Positions 12,105 to 21,231 of a stretch of 64,000 nt of DNA are shown here, piece by piece. The notes below the pieces were generated by a model. The model saw only the letters and a program-made list of their open reading frames with translations. It was not told the DNA's origin and did no database searches. Position 1 is the stretch's first letter. Every line of letters starts with the position of its first letter. Both the position numbers and the translations under genes were made by a program. The stretch lies in NCBI RefSeq assembly GCF_000215745.1, contig NC_015663.1, forward strand, positions 4,870,780-4,934,779, read 5' to 3'. The DNA is from Klebsiella aerogenes KCTC 2190. Lineage in GTDB: Bacteria; Pseudomonadota; Gammaproteobacteria; Enterobacterales; Enterobacteriaceae.

Positions 12105-12311
12105 GGTAAACTCCAGCTTTAATTCGCTTTTCGGTAGGGGAAAATCGGACTTAAATTTTTTATCGGTCTTAAAACAAGGCATTAGAAAAATCGCAATCAA
12201 CATTGCCGTTGTTAAAATAGTTTTAACTGGAAATTATTTATCCATACGAGAGCGTCATCACACCGCAGAATTACAGTAGTTGCGTACATAAATTCAGCAA
12301 AAAATGACATA

Positions 12312-12432
12312 AAAAAAACGCTAATTGTCAGACAATTAGCGTTATGCGTGGCACAATAATCCATATCACCAGCAGACTTATCCTTGTAGGTTCGCTAACG
12401 CCATCCCGGGCTACTCTGTCCTGCTATTTTTC
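12312..12432 (-). ncRNA. Candidate small RNA between araF and ftnB
   Basis: A complete transcription unit without a convincing reading frame. On the minus strand there is a -35 TTGTTA (12466-12461), a 17-bp spacer and a -10 TATAAG (12443-12438), predicting a start near 12432. About 90 nt further lies a strong terminator: 13-bp arms AACGCTAATTGTC (12343-12331) and its complement (12329-12317), followed by eight T. The predicted RNA is about 120 nt with the U-tail expected of Hfq-binding RNAs. The longest ATG frame that closes inside it has 8 codons. I do not recognise it as a named RNA. It could instead be part of a longer araF leader, but the terminator argues against read-through. Confidence 0.5.
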
Positions 12433-12883
12433 GCCAGCTTATATGTTATTCTTCCACTTCTAACAAAAGATGATCTATCACAAGTTCATTATCCTCTCGC
12501 TATTTTCGAATAATGAATAAGCTATGATCGATATATGAATTTACCGTTAAATCAACTTCATTAATACAAATTTACTAGCCCTACGAACCCTTAAATATAA
12601 CCATTTAAATTCAATGTATTACGATTTAAAACCACAAAAAAAGACAATTAAAACAAGCAGTAAAACTGATGTTGTAACAAATCGTAAATAACGCATGTTG
12701 AGAGTTTTCTTATTCGGCACATAAGGGTATTCTTGATGTATCGGCAGATATAAATAAATAGTCACGTGCAAATGGAATGCACCGTGTTTATTTCCTGCCT
12801 ATTGCGTTGCGCTTGCAAAACTCGCCTGTGCGAGGCGATGGTAGCGCGTCATACTTCCCTTGCGGATAAATAAGGATATTGTT
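12433..12883. other. A+T-rich intergenic region upstream of ftnB
   Basis: About 450 bp without a convincing gene. It contains the predicted promoter of the candidate small RNA (12438-12466, minus strand) and the ftnB control region. The strong A+T bias suggests H-NS binding. I see no other clear site. Confidence 0.4.
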
Positions 12884-13387
12884 ATGGCAGTTCCAGGAAT
12901 GGTTCAGAAATTAAATACCCAGATTAATCTTGAGTTTCACGCATCAAATGTTTATCTACATTTAGGCGAATGGTGCGCGCAGCAGCGCCTCAACGGCACA
13001 GCAACCTTCTTGCGCACCCGTGCGCAATCCAGCGTGACGTTAATGATGCAGGTTTTTGACTATATGAAAAAGGCCGGCGCCTGGCCAATTGTCAAAGCCG
13101 ACGAAAGCTATCCACCACAATGCACAACGCTTGAAGAAGTGTTTGCCAAAACTCTCGAAGAGTATCAGCAACGTAGCAGCATGCTATCCGACCTGGCGCA
13201 GGAAGCAAAAGCGCAGCGCGATGACACGACGTGGCGTTTTTTGACCCTGCTGGAGAGAGAGCAGCAGCAAGATGGGCTGTTACTGCAAACCGTTCTTGAA
13301 GAAATACGTACTGCTGATAAAGCCGGGCTCGGTATGGAGCAGACAGACCGTCGACTACTCAATCTCATCTCGCCACAACAGCACTAA
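12884..13387 (+). CDS. ftnB: Ferritin-like protein FtnB
   Basis: A 167-residue four-helix ferritin-family protein, homologous to E. coli FtnB and to FtnA encoded 3.4 kb away. The ATG at 12884 ([11 protein letters not shown]) follows TAAGGAT; an in-frame ATG 24 bp upstream is less likely. Where FtnA has the ferroxidase ligands in EEMTHM, this protein reads SSVTLM, so the usual E and H ligands of the di-iron centre are missing there, as in other FtnB proteins. In Salmonella, FtnB helps repair iron-sulfur enzymes. Identification secure; an iron-storage role is doubtful from the residues seen. Confidence 0.93.
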   Translation: MAVPGMVQKLNTQINLEFHASNVYLHLGEWCAQQRLNGTATFLRTRAQSSVTLMMQVFDYMKKAGAWPIVKADESYPPQCTTLEEVFAKTLEEYQQRSSMLSDLAQEAKAQRDDTTWRFLTLLEREQQQDGLLLQTVLEEIRTADKAGLGMEQTDRRLLNLISPQQH

Positions 13388-13394
13388 TTGAATT

Positions 13395-13419
13395 TGGCCG
13401 TTCCTGACTGGAACGGCCA
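13395..13419. terminator. Hairpin between ftnB and yecJ
   Basis: The perfect 10-bp stem TGGCCGTTCC / GGAACGGCCA with a 5-nt loop lies between convergent genes. It has no strong T-run on the + strand; the T-rich left flank does not help the minus strand. Probable terminator or 3'-end stabiliser. Confidence 0.55.
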
Positions 13420-13444
13420 GGCAATCAACTTCTCAGAGATAAAT

Positions 13445-13696
13445 CTAGTGCGCTTCACCCTGCGGGGTAAATTTCAGTTCAATCAGTGCAATTGCTTTTT
13501 GTACTGCGCGCAGCGTCACCGGATCCGCCGAAGCAGGGTTACTCGCAAAATCAATCGCTTTTAACTGCGTCGCCATTTTTTCGCGCACTTCGACCGGGGC
13601 GATAACGTCAATCACATCAAGGATCTGTTTGATGACCAGCTGGCATGCGACGACATCGGAAACCAACTCATCTTGTTCAGTGAAAGGTTGAGACAT
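13445..13696 (-). CDS. yecJ: YecJ, DUF2766 family protein
   Basis: An 83-residue acidic protein closely matching E. coli YecJ, with the conserved segments [15 protein letters not shown] (residues 14-28) and [19 protein letters not shown] at the C-terminus. No function is established. No signal peptide or membrane segment. Converges on ftnB as in E. coli. Confidence 0.92.
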   Translation of the reverse strand: MSQPFTEQDELVSDVVACQLVIKQILDVIDVIAPVEVREKMATQLKAIDFASNPASADPVTLRAVQKAIALIELKFTPQGEAH

Positions 13697-13823
13697 TTTT
13701 TACTCCTATTTTCAGGAGCGTAATAGTAACCTAAATCGCACCAGATAAAAAAACATGTGCGGGAGCGGCGAAAAGAAAACGTACCGCAAAGATACTTATT
13801 CATTTTGCTATGGCAACGACGCA

Positions 13824-15248
13824 ATGGGTACAACAACAATTACGCCAAAAACAGGCGCTTTTTCCGCCCCGGCATTATTGGTGGCTGGCGCTTTCTTTAT
13901 GGAATTTCTCGATGGCACGGTCATCGCTACCGCCCTGCCTGATATGGCGAAGGATTTTGGCGTAGCGGCGGTCGCGCTCAATATTGGCATCAGCGCCTAC
14001 CTGATCACCCTCGCGGTACTGATCCCCGCCAGCGGCTGGATCGCCGACCGCTTCGGCGCGCGGAAAGTGTTTACTCTGGCCCTCGCCATTTTTACCCTCG
14101 CCTCCGTTTTCTGCGGTTTATCGCGCAACATCGAAAGCTTTGTGACAATGCGCATTCTACAGGGCGTCGGCGGCGCGCTGATGGTCCCCGTCGGGCGCCT
14201 GGCGGTATTGCGCACCACTCCCAAAGATCAGCTCATCAAGGCAATAGCCACGCTGACCTGGCCGGCGTTGGTCGCACCGATAATCGGCCCGCCGCTCGGG
14301 GGCTTTATTACCAGTTACGCCAGCTGGCACTGGATCTTTTTTATTAACGTGCCGCTCGGACTACTGGCGATGGCGCTCTCGCTACGCATCATTCCCAATA
14401 TCCGTGAAGAAGAACGCCGCCCCTTCGATCTACCCGGTTTTCTGACGACGTCACTGGCGATGATAAGCCTGGTGGCAGCGATGGAACGACTCGGCGACCG
14501 ACAGCCACAGAGCTGGCAAACACTGGCGCTCATGGCGACAGGTATCGGCTGTATGTTTTTCTCTCTACGCCATTTCCGCCGCGCCGCCTGGCCAATGGTA
14601 CGGTTGGACGCTTTGCAGGTTCCTACATTCCGGGTAACCATGTACGGCGGTTCACTGTTTCGCGCGTCGATAAGCGCCGTCCCATTCCTGCTTCCATTGC
14701 TATTCCAGGTGGGTTTCGGCATGGATCCTTTTCATTCTGGACTGCTGGTGCTGGCCGTTTTTGTCGGCAATCTCACTATCAAGCCTGCAACCACGCCGCT
14801 CATCCGCTGGTTGGGGTTTCGCCGCTTATTGCTGATTAACGGTGCGCTGAATGTCGCCTCGCTACTTGCCTGCGCGCTGTTAACGCCGCAAACGCCGGTA
14901 TGGCTGATAATGTTGATCCTCTATCTTGGCGGGGTGTTCCGTTCCATCCAATTTACCGGCGTCAGTACGCTCGCTTTTGCCGACGTTCCTTCCGCGCAGA
15001 TGAGTTATGCCAATACGCTGTTCAGCACCGCTTCACAGCTGGCGGTTGGGCTCGGTATCACTCTCGGCGCCATCGGCATCCGCATCGGTGAACAGTTGAG
15101 CGAGTGGTTGAATCTGACGACTCTACCGGGAATTAGCTTCCGCTTGGCGTTTGTCTTTATTGCGCTGATTTGTTTGGTAGGGATGATTGATACGCTACAT
15201 CTTACGCGAGATGCCGGCAGCACGGTATCCAGTAAAACACGACCATAA
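13824..15248 (+). CDS. MFS drug exporter of the DHA2 family, MdtD-like
   Basis: A 474-residue inner-membrane transporter with about 14 hydrophobic segments. Motif A is GWIADRFGARKVF, motif C is the LVAPIIGPPLGG segment, and DHA2 features include the first-helix EFLDGTVIATALPDM and MRILQGVGGALMVPVGRL. The closest relative I recognise is E. coli MdtD, but this is not the mdtABCD context. An ATG at 13755 in the same frame is possible; 13824 is preferred because the family block begins soon after, although no good ribosome-binding site precedes it. Absent from the E. coli yecJ-ftnA interval, so an accessory gene. Substrate unknown. Confidence 0.8.
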   Translation: MGTTTITPKTGAFSAPALLVAGAFFMEFLDGTVIATALPDMAKDFGVAAVALNIGISAYLITLAVLIPASGWIADRFGARKVFTLALAIFTLASVFCGLSRNIESFVTMRILQGVGGALMVPVGRLAVLRTTPKDQLIKAIATLTWPALVAPIIGPPLGGFITSYASWHWIFFINVPLGLLAMALSLRIIPNIREEERRPFDLPGFLTTSLAMISLVAAMERLGDRQPQSWQTLALMATGIGCMFFSLRHFRRAAWPMVRLDALQVPTFRVTMYGGSLFRASISAVPFLLPLLFQVGFGMDPFHSGLLVLAVFVGNLTIKPATTPLIRWLGFRRLLLINGALNVASLLACALLTPQTPVWLIMLILYLGGVFRSIQFTGVSTLAFADVPSAQMSYANTLFSTASQLAVGLGITLGAIGIRIGEQLSEWLNLTTLPGISFRLAFVFIALICLVGMIDTLHLTRDAGSTVSSKTRP

Positions 15249-15282
15249 CAAACAGGCCCGCGTAGTGATGCAGGCCTGTTTG
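15249..15282. terminator. Bidirectional terminator between the MFS gene and the isomerase gene
   Basis: CAAACAGGCC / GGCCTGTTTG stem around a 14-nt loop between convergent genes, with short A/T runs on both sides. Confidence 0.65.
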
Positions 15283-15292
15283 AAAAGCCCTA

Positions 15293-15931
15293 TTAGCCTA
15301 TAATCTGGCGTACGAAAGCTTCGATTTCTTTATCCTGGCAGTTTTCGAAGAAGCATTGCTGGAACCGCGGCCCGGAAACGGCGGTTTTTACCAGTTCCGG
15401 ATCGATAGCTCGTAAGGTATCAAGATAATTTTCTTTCACCACCGCCGCTTTCACTTTATTCAGGATCCCGGCATTGCGGACCTGCGGCTCTTTACGTTCC
15501 GGCGGATACCCCTCCCCATTACGGCCGGTGAACGCCTTCTCAAAAATAAAGCGCACGTTCAATTCCGCCCCCCAGCCAAAGCCTTTAGCAAAAGGCAGAG
15601 ACAACGCGTTACCGTTGTTGATTTGGGCAAACAGGAAGGCATCCGCAGGGTCAATACAATAACCACAGACCACTCCCGGATGGATATTCAATGACATCAG
15701 CGCCCCCTGGCCAGTGCCGCAACCGGTCACCACGAAATCGACCGCTTTAGAATTCAGCAGGATGCTGGCCATGATTCCCAGATGGATATAGGTGAGATGA
15801 TGATCGTGCTCATCGCTCATTCCTACGTTGTAAACCGGGAAGCCTTTTTCATCGGCAACGGCGTTTAACTCGTTGAGGATGATGGCATTTTTGCTGGCCT
15901 GGCTGTTTTCCATCATCAGTGCGATTTTCAT
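15293..15931 (-). CDS. RpiB/LacA/LacB-family sugar-phosphate isomerase homologue
   Basis: A 212-residue protein with the RpiB/LacAB fold. The N-terminus MKIALMMENSQASKN replaces the usual nucleotide-fold start; a catalytic-type segment reads VTGCGTGQGALMSLN with Cys in the position of the RpiB catalytic cysteine, then NNGNALSLPFAKGFGWG. It is longer than RpiB (about 150 residues) because of a C-terminal extension of roughly 60 residues. Longer members of this family include DhuI, which isomerises the 5-keto-4-deoxyuronate formed from unsaturated uronic acids. Since rhiN in this window releases such a sugar, that activity is a reasonable but unproven guess. Not in the E. coli locus; transcribed alone. 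Confidence 0.7.
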   Translation of the reverse strand: MKIALMMENSQASKNAIILNELNAVADEKGFPVYNVGMSDEHDHHLTYIHLGIMASILLNSKAVDFVVTGCGTGQGALMSLNIHPGVVCGYCIDPADAFLFAQINNGNALSLPFAKGFGWGAELNVRFIFEKAFTGRNGEGYPPERKEPQVRNAGILNKVKAAVVKENYLDTLRAIDPELVKTAVSGPRFQQCFFENCQDKEIEAFVRQIIG

Positions 15932-16315
15932 GCTTCACTCTCCTGAATGCTCTGCGGGCACGGCCCGATAGTTCGTTAGCGTTAACAGGACTCTACTACT
16001 TCATAAATGCGTTTTCAAACTTTATGAAAAGCTGTTTTACAAAAATCTTAGCGCGTCACATTTTGAGCCTCCCTCAGCCCAGTTTTCCCCTTTCAGGTTC
16101 AGAACATTAAATATTCGTCGTTTCGCTTCACGCGATAATTTACGAAATAAATATCAAATTAAAACCATTCTCATTTATTATTATATTGCCAATGCGTTTT
16201 ATTCCCATTTGCATTTTTAATAATTAATTTTTTAATTTACTTTTTGCAAATAAATTACTAACAAATTATAGTGACGGCACATTATGATTTAATCTTTATT
16301 TCCGGAGTGGACGCC
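15932..16315. other. A+T-rich region between the isomerase gene and ftnA
   Basis: About 380 bp that hold the divergent promoters of the isomerase gene (minus) and ftnA (plus). Long A/T stretches fill 16100-16270. I found no clear Fur box or other operator by eye. Confidence 0.35.
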
Positions 16316-16813
16316 ATGCTGAAAGCAGAAATGATCGAAAAACTTAATGAGCAAATGAATCTTGAGCTTTATTCTTCTTTGCTTTATCAGCAGATGAGCG
16401 CATGGTGCAGCTACCATAGCTTTGAAGGTGCAGCCGCCTTTCTCCGCCGCCACGCGCAGGAAGAAATGACGCACATGCAGCGCCTGTTCGACTATTTGAC
16501 CGATACCGGCAGCCTGCCGCGTATTAACGCCATTAGCTCGCCGTTTGCCGAATATGCTTCACTTGATGAACTGTTCCGCCAGACCTATGAACATGAACAG
16601 TTAATTACGCAAAAAATCAATGAACTGGCGCATGCCGCGATGACCAATCAGGATTACCCGACCTTTAATTTCCTGCAATGGTACGTAGCAGAACAGCATG
16701 AAGAAGAGAAATTATTCAAATCTGTTATTGATAAACTGACCCTTGCCGGTAAAAGCGGTGAAGGCCTTTACTTTATCGATAAAGAACTGGCAACCCTCGA
16801 CACGCAAAACTAA
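16316..16813 (+). CDS. ftnA: Bacterial non-haem ferritin FtnA
   Basis: Main iron-storage ferritin; forms a 24-subunit shell that oxidises and stores iron. The 165 residues are nearly identical to E. coli FtnA, with ferroxidase residues visible in LNLELYSS-type helix A (E17), EEMTHMQRL (E49, E50, H53) and the [12 protein letters not shown] helix. The start at 16316 follows GGAGTGG; the 15-codon upstream extension in frame has no ribosome-binding site. In E. coli it is induced by iron through Fur. Secure. Confidence 0.97.
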   Translation: MLKAEMIEKLNEQMNLELYSSLLYQQMSAWCSYHSFEGAAAFLRRHAQEEMTHMQRLFDYLTDTGSLPRINAISSPFAEYASLDELFRQTYEHEQLITQKINELAHAAMTNQDYPTFNFLQWYVAEQHEEEKLFKSVIDKLTLAGKSGEGLYFIDKELATLDTQN

Positions 16814-16821
16814 TTCCCACA

Positions 16822-16844
16822 GCGGCGGCCGCCCTGGCCGCCGC
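16822..16844. terminator. Hairpin between ftnA and yecH
   Basis: GCGGCGGCC / GGCCGCCGC stem with a 5-nt loop between convergent genes, without a T-run. Probable transcript end or 3' stabiliser. Confidence 0.5.
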
Positions 16845-16848
16845 GCGC

Positions 16849-17088
16849 TCAATGACGGCAAATTTTACTCTCGCTGGTATTGAAACCCTCTTCCACTGCA
16901 ATGAATTTACCTTTCTGCTGCAAAAACGCCACCAGCTGCGCCGCGTCCAGATCCTGCGCCGAACAGGTGTGAAAGCGAGCATCTTCGCCAAATTGCCTCT
17001 TAATGGCCGCTTCGAGACTGGCAACGCTGTACGACTCGCCCGATGCGATCATCATCTGTAATACTTCATGACCGTGAATAGATGACAT
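16849..17088 (-). CDS. yecH: YecH, DUF2492 family metal-binding-like protein
   Basis: A 79-residue protein matching E. coli YecH, with SIHGHEVLQMM at the N-terminus, FHTCSAQDL mid-protein and a C-terminal SKICRH. The conserved His and Cys residues suggest metal binding, but no function is known. The ATG at 17088 lies behind a strong AGGAGGAG site. Convergent with ftnA, divergent from tyrP. Confidence 0.92.
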   Translation of the reverse strand: MSSIHGHEVLQMMIASGESYSVASLEAAIKRQFGEDARFHTCSAQDLDAAQLVAFLQQKGKFIAVEEGFNTSESKICRH

Positions 17089-17171
17089 AACTCCTCCTGT
17101 AAAGCAGGCAGCATATATCAGCATGCGCCTGGCGGCTTTGCGCCAACGCAGTCTTTTCTGCCCTCCAGAGA

Positions 17172-17212
17172 CGTAAAGATATAATTACACCACTTGTAAC
17201 CATCATTTGACG
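17172..17212 (+). promoter_or_regulatory. Two TyrR boxes upstream of tyrP
   Basis: Box 1, CGTAAA-N6-ATTACA (17172-17189), matches 10 of 12 positions of the TyrR consensus TGTAAA-N6-TTTACA. Box 2, TGTAAC-N6-TTGACG (17195-17212), matches 9 of 12. Their centres are 23 bp apart. This fits the paired TyrR control of tyrP known in E. coli (repression with tyrosine, activation with phenylalanine). Confidence 0.75.
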
Positions 17213-17280
17213 AAATCACTCATTTCACATACTCTGCGCGACATAATTATTCGTTCCTTCCTTCATAGATAGAGAAAAGC

Positions 17281-18492
17281 GTGAAGAACCGCACTCTGGG
17301 TAGTATTTTAATCGTTGCCGGCACCACCATTGGCGCCGGTATGTTGGCGATGCCGCTCGCTTCGGCGGGAGTCGGTTTTGGCGTCACCCTGGTATTACTG
17401 ATCTCGCTGTGGGCGCTGATGTGCTATACCGCCCTGCTTCTGCTGGAAGTTTATCAACATGTCCCTGCGGATATGGGATTAGGCTCACTGGCGGCGCGCT
17501 ATCTCGGCCGCTACGGCCAATGGATTACCGGTTTCTGTATGCTATTTCTGATGTATGCGCTTACGGCGGCCTACATCAGCGGTGCTGGGGAGCTGCTTGC
17601 CTCCAGCCTTAATCAGTGGCTGAACTGGAGCCTGCCGCCTTCTGCCGGCGTATTGCTCTTTACCGGCATTGGCGGCGCGGTGGTGTGCATAGGGACTTCT
17701 CTGGTCGATCTGTTTAACCGCTTTTTATTCAGCGCCAAAATTATCTTCCTCGCGGTGATGCTGGTGCTGCTGCTGCCGCATATTCACCAGATAAATCTCC
17801 TGACTCTGCCGCTACAGCAGGGCCTGGCGCTGTCCGCTATTCCGGTGATTTTCACCTCGTTTGGTTTTCACGGTAGTATTCCCAGCATCGTTAGCTATCT
17901 GAATGGCGATATTCGTAAGCTGCGCCGCGTCTTTATCATCGGTAGCTTTATTCCGCTGGTCGCCTATATTTTCTGGCAACTCGCCACGCTTGGCAGCATC
18001 GACTCTCCGGCCTTTACCGCCGTGCTAGCGCAGAATTCCGGCCTGAACGGCCTGCTGGCAGCAATCCGCGACGTTGTCGCCTCGCCGCATGTAGAGGTGG
18101 CGGTACATCTGTTCGCCGACTTCGCTCTGGCGACGTCTTTTCTCGGCGTCGCATTAGGTTTGTTTGATTACCTGGCAGATTTGTTTCAGCGTAAAAACAC
18201 CCCTGCCGGACGTATACAGAGCGGCGTCATCACTTTCCTGCCGCCGCTGGCCTTCGCCCTGTTTTATCCGCGAGGTTTCGTGATGGCGCTGGGCTACGCT
18301 GGCGTGGCGCTCGCCGTACTGGCGCTGATGTTGCCATCATTATTAGTAATGAAAAGCCGAAAACTGCACCCACAGGCAACCTGGCGTGTTCCGGGCAGCT
18401 CGATTGCGCTCTGGCTGGTATTGGGCTGTGGAGTGGCGATAGTGGCCATTCAATTCTGCATTGTGGCGGGATTATTACCCGCTGTGGGATAA
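17281..18492 (+). CDS. tyrP: Tyrosine-specific transport protein
   Basis: Inner-membrane tyrosine:proton symporter of the aromatic amino acid permease family. The 403 residues give about 11 membrane helices; the family start [13 protein letters not shown] (residues 14-26) and [16 protein letters not shown] mid-protein are visible. Translation starts with GTG, the same codon as I recall in E. coli. Two TyrR boxes lie upstream. Monocistronic, with a strong terminator after the stop. Secure. Confidence 0.97.
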   Translation: MKNRTLGSILIVAGTTIGAGMLAMPLASAGVGFGVTLVLLISLWALMCYTALLLLEVYQHVPADMGLGSLAARYLGRYGQWITGFCMLFLMYALTAAYISGAGELLASSLNQWLNWSLPPSAGVLLFTGIGGAVVCIGTSLVDLFNRFLFSAKIIFLAVMLVLLLPHIHQINLLTLPLQQGLALSAIPVIFTSFGFHGSIPSIVSYLNGDIRKLRRVFIIGSFIPLVAYIFWQLATLGSIDSPAFTAVLAQNSGLNGLLAAIRDVVASPHVEVAVHLFADFALATSFLGVALGLFDYLADLFQRKNTPAGRIQSGVITFLPPLAFALFYPRGFVMALGYAGVALAVLALMLPSLLVMKSRKLHPQATWRVPGSSIALWLVLGCGVAIVAIQFCIVAGLLPAVG

Positions 18493-18520
18493 AAAAAGGG
18501 GCCATTTGGCCCCTTTTTTT
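18491..18520. terminator. Bidirectional terminator between tyrP and yecA
   Basis: AAAAAAAGGGGCC / GGCCCCTTTTTTT with an ATTT loop: a textbook intrinsic terminator in both directions. It overlaps the last bases of tyrP and the last codons of yecA. Confidence 0.93.
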
Positions 18521-19187
18521 ATTTAGCTAAGCAACACTGCTTATACTTTTTGCCGCTGCCGCAGGGGCAAGGATCATTACGCCCCACCTTGGTCTCATTT
18601 CTTACCGGTTGCTGCACGGCCGTCGGCTGAGCGTTCTCCATCCAGTAATTATATAAAGCCAGCGCGGCGGGCTTTATGCTATCAACGCTTTCGACAAATT
18701 CATCCGCGGTCAGCGTATCGAGCGCTTCGAAACGTTCTTCAGTTCCGTGTAACGCAATGGCATCAAGCTGTGGCTGCAGTTCCGCAGGTAACGTCGACCA
18801 GTCGCAGAGGGCAACGCCACGCATATAGCCGAAGCACCACTCTTCAACAATGGTCAGTTCCTGGCCTTCAAACTCGCGAGTGCCAAACAGCGGATCAAAC
18901 TGCTCCGGATAGTCAGCCAGGCGTTCGGCGATGTCGCTCATATGCTGCAGCGTCAGGTTAACGAAACGGTCGCGCTCGCGATCGTTAGCCCAGCGCGGTA
19001 CATTATCCGCCCCGCCCCAGATAGCAAGCAGCCACTGCGCTGGTTCGATTTCGCTCGGCCCGGATAGGATAGCCGTCAGCAGACCATCAAGTTCGGAGAC
19101 ATCAAGGATGGCGCCCTCAGTGGCATATTTCGACAGGATCTCGTCCAGCCATTCAAGTTCGCTTTCGTTCAGGGGTCCGGTTTTCAT
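18519..19187 (-). CDS. yecA: YecA, SEC-C motif protein
   Basis: A 222-residue UPF0149/YgfB-related protein with the C-terminal SEC-C metal-binding motif [17 protein letters not shown]. The N-terminal domain contains [17 protein letters not shown] and [11 protein letters not shown], both typical. The start [13 protein letters not shown] at 19187 agrees with E. coli YecA; an ATG 12 bp upstream is also possible, and neither has a strong ribosome-binding site. The SEC-C motif is the tail that recruits metal and protein partners in SecA. Function not firmly established. Confidence 0.93.
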   Translation of the reverse strand: MKTGPLNESELEWLDEILSKYATEGAILDVSELDGLLTAILSGPSEIEPAQWLLAIWGGADNVPRWANDRERDRFVNLTLQHMSDIAERLADYPEQFDPLFGTREFEGQELTIVEEWCFGYMRGVALCDWSTLPAELQPQLDAIALHGTEERFEALDTLTADEFVESVDSIKPAALALYNYWMENAQPTAVQQPVRNETKVGRNDPCPCGSGKKYKQCCLAK

Positions 19188-19308
19188 TAACAGGCTCATG
19201 ATGGTAGAAAAATGGCGCTTACAGTAGCGAAAATGGGAGGAGAAAACCACCCGCTCTCGCTAACGCAGGTGAATTTATTAACGCCGGGCAGGCCCGGCGG
19301 CGAATCAG

Positions 19309-19875
19309 CTACATATCTTTAATGATATTAGCACGCATCACTTCGTATTCACTTGCGCTAATAACGCCGTCATCAAGCATTTTCTTAGCCTGTGCCAGGC
19401 GCTCTCTGACATCATCCGCGGCAGAACTCTTGCCCATCGTATTACCGCCGCTGTTGTCATCGTTCTGTTCATCACCAAAGCGGTTGCTGCCTACGGTACC
19501 ACGGGTAAAAATCATCCAAATCGACATTACCAACGCGGCCAGGCCGCCCAGCGCGATCACCCATACCCATACTGCGGCTCTACCCTCTTCGACGGTAGCG
19601 GCAATACCAATCAGACCGATCAGCATAATGCCGTAGGGCGCCAGCAACCACCAGCCGGATTTGTTGAGATCGTGCAAACGACGCACCGCAACCGCGATCC
19701 CCGGAATGATAATAATTAACCCGAAGATACCGCCAACGACGGGGATCAATCCCAGGATCGCGGACAATATAAAGTTAGCAATGGTAAAAACCACATATTC
19801 CTGGCGCGCGGATCGGCCGCGGAAAGTGGCATATTTTCGAAAACAGTTCCCGTAGCTTTCAAGCAACGTGGCCAT
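19309..19875 (-). CDS. DUF805 membrane protein with C-terminal SHOCT domain
   Basis: A 188-residue protein. The N-terminal half is a DUF805 domain with four hydrophobic segments (about residues 30-125) and the family signatures YATFRGRSARQEYW-like (here YATFRGRSARQEYV) and RRLHDLNKSGWW. The C-terminus (about 155-188) is a SHOCT motif: ERLAQAKKMLDDGVISASEY. The ATG at 19875 follows GAGGGATCTT. No function is known for the combination. Not between yecA and leuZ in E. coli, so likely an accessory gene. Confidence 0.8.
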   Translation of the reverse strand: MATLLESYGNCFRKYATFRGRSARQEYVVFTIANFILSAILGLIPVVGGIFGLIIIIPGIAVAVRRLHDLNKSGWWLLAPYGIMLIGLIGIAATVEEGRAAVWVWVIALGGLAALVMSIWMIFTRGTVGSNRFGDEQNDDNSGGNTMGKSSAADDVRERLAQAKKMLDDGVISASEYEVMRANIIKDM

Positions 19876-20024
19876 AAGATCCCTCATATATAGTTATCAT
19901 TGCCATAAAGGCATCACATACCCAAAGAATATCAATACAGCGTTAACATTAACGCCAGTGATATATTACCTTAAATGGCTGGCGAATTACCTGATAAACA
20001 TAGGTAAGGGAAAGGCGGTAAACT

Positions 20025-20909
20025 TCAGCGTAGATCCAGCTTATCCATGACCGATTTGACATCGTTAATGGCCTCCGCGGAGAGCGGGGCCAACGGTCGC
20101 GGTAAACACTCTACTTCGGCTAGTTCAAGAATAGAGGCGGCAGCGGCAATCACTTTGAGACTACCGTGCTGTCTGAACAATGCCCATAATGGCTCCAGCC
20201 GTTCGCTTAGTGCCGATGCCTGCTGCCGCTCGCCACTTAACGCTGCTGCGGTAATATTTTGGGCAATTTGCGGGAACAGACCGGCGCAAACGGAATACCA
20301 CAGATTACAGCCGCCGTTTAACCCTGCCGCGGCAAAAGCGTCGCCGCTGACGCCAATACTCACTCGCTGCGGCAATCGCTGACGAAGCGTCGCCACTCTG
20401 ACGCCAGCCTGGTCGGCCGGCAAACCGGGGATCTTGATTGATGCGATATTGGATAACGAAGCAATACGCTTAACAAGCGCATCAGAAAAGGCTCTGTGGG
20501 TGGTGCGCGGGTTATCATAGATACAAATAGGTACCGACACATGGCGGTTAACCGTCTGGAACAGTGTAAACACCTCATCATCCGTCAGAGGCTGGTAGTT
20601 CAGCACCGGTAGCAGCACAGCATCCGCACCCGCCTGCTGAGCATCCTCAGCAAGACGTAGAATCATATCCGTCGCCATCGCGCCTATCCCGACCATCATC
20701 GGGACCCCTTGCGCATGTTGTTTTGCCGCCAGGACCACCATTTTGCGTTGCTCGCGGCTCAAATAGGCGTAGCTGCCGGTTGAGCCCAGAATGCCCAGCG
20801 AATCAACTCGCGCCGAGACCAGACGATCGATGATTTTTATTAGCGCGCGGCTATCCACCTCATTATTGCGCAGTGGCGTCAGCGGAAAAGCACACAATCC
20901 GGTAAACAT
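20025..20909 (-). CDS. Dihydrodipicolinate synthase/N-acetylneuraminate lyase family enzyme
   Basis: A 294-residue class I aldolase of the DapA family. The phosphate/substrate loop is GSTGSY (GTTGE in DapA), the catalytic tyrosine lies in CIYDNPRTT, and the Schiff-base lysine is in ASIKIPG. The change of the GTTGE glutamate and the KIPG sequence argue against DapA itself. Members with this layout act as keto-acid aldolases or dehydratases; the substrate cannot be read from the sequence. The ATG at 20909 (MFTGLCAFPLTP) follows AGGAG and starts at the family N-terminus. A single gene without catabolic partners, located beside the 3' end of leuZ. Confidence 0.75.
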   Translation of the reverse strand: MFTGLCAFPLTPLRNNEVDSRALIKIIDRLVSARVDSLGILGSTGSYAYLSREQRKMVVLAAKQHAQGVPMMVGIGAMATDMILRLAEDAQQAGADAVLLPVLNYQPLTDDEVFTLFQTVNRHVSVPICIYDNPRTTHRAFSDALVKRIASLSNIASIKIPGLPADQAGVRVATLRQRLPQRVSIGVSGDAFAAAGLNGGCNLWYSVCAGLFPQIAQNITAAALSGERQQASALSERLEPLWALFRQHGSLKVIAAAASILELAEVECLPRPLAPLSAEAINDVKSVMDKLDLR

Positions 20910-21131
20910 ATTTCCCCTACTCCTGTTGCCTGGTTCGAAAATCACGTTAAGCGTAGCAAGCACCGGAGGTTTTGTCATAGGACAAATAACGTTTATAGCG
21001 CTCAGAGTCTATCTCTGCAGGTGGAGTATGTTAGGAATGATGTCAGGAAATGACGTTTCAGAAATGAAAAAACCACCCGGAGGTGGTTTCACGACACTGC
21101 TTATTGCTTTGATTATTCTACTTTATCCCAA

Positions 21132-21218
21132 TGGTACCCGGAGTGGGACTTGAACCCACACAGCGCGAACGCCGAGGGATTTTAAATCCCTTGTGTCTAC
21201 CGATTCCACCATCCGGGC
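21132..21218 (-). tRNA. leuZ: tRNA-Leu (UAA)
   Basis: An 87-nt class II tRNA with encoded CCA. Acceptor GCCCGGA pairs with TCCGGGT; the anticodon loop reads TTTAAAA, giving UAA; the T loop is GGGTTCAAGTCCC. First from the left of the conserved glyW-cysT-leuZ cluster, transcribed last. Confidence 0.97.
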
Positions 21219-21231
21219 TCGGGATATAAAG

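Noticed and set aside
12105..12311. Complete AraC operator upstream of araF
   Set aside because: Only a TATGGA half-site word was found; the partner half at the expected spacing was not convincing.
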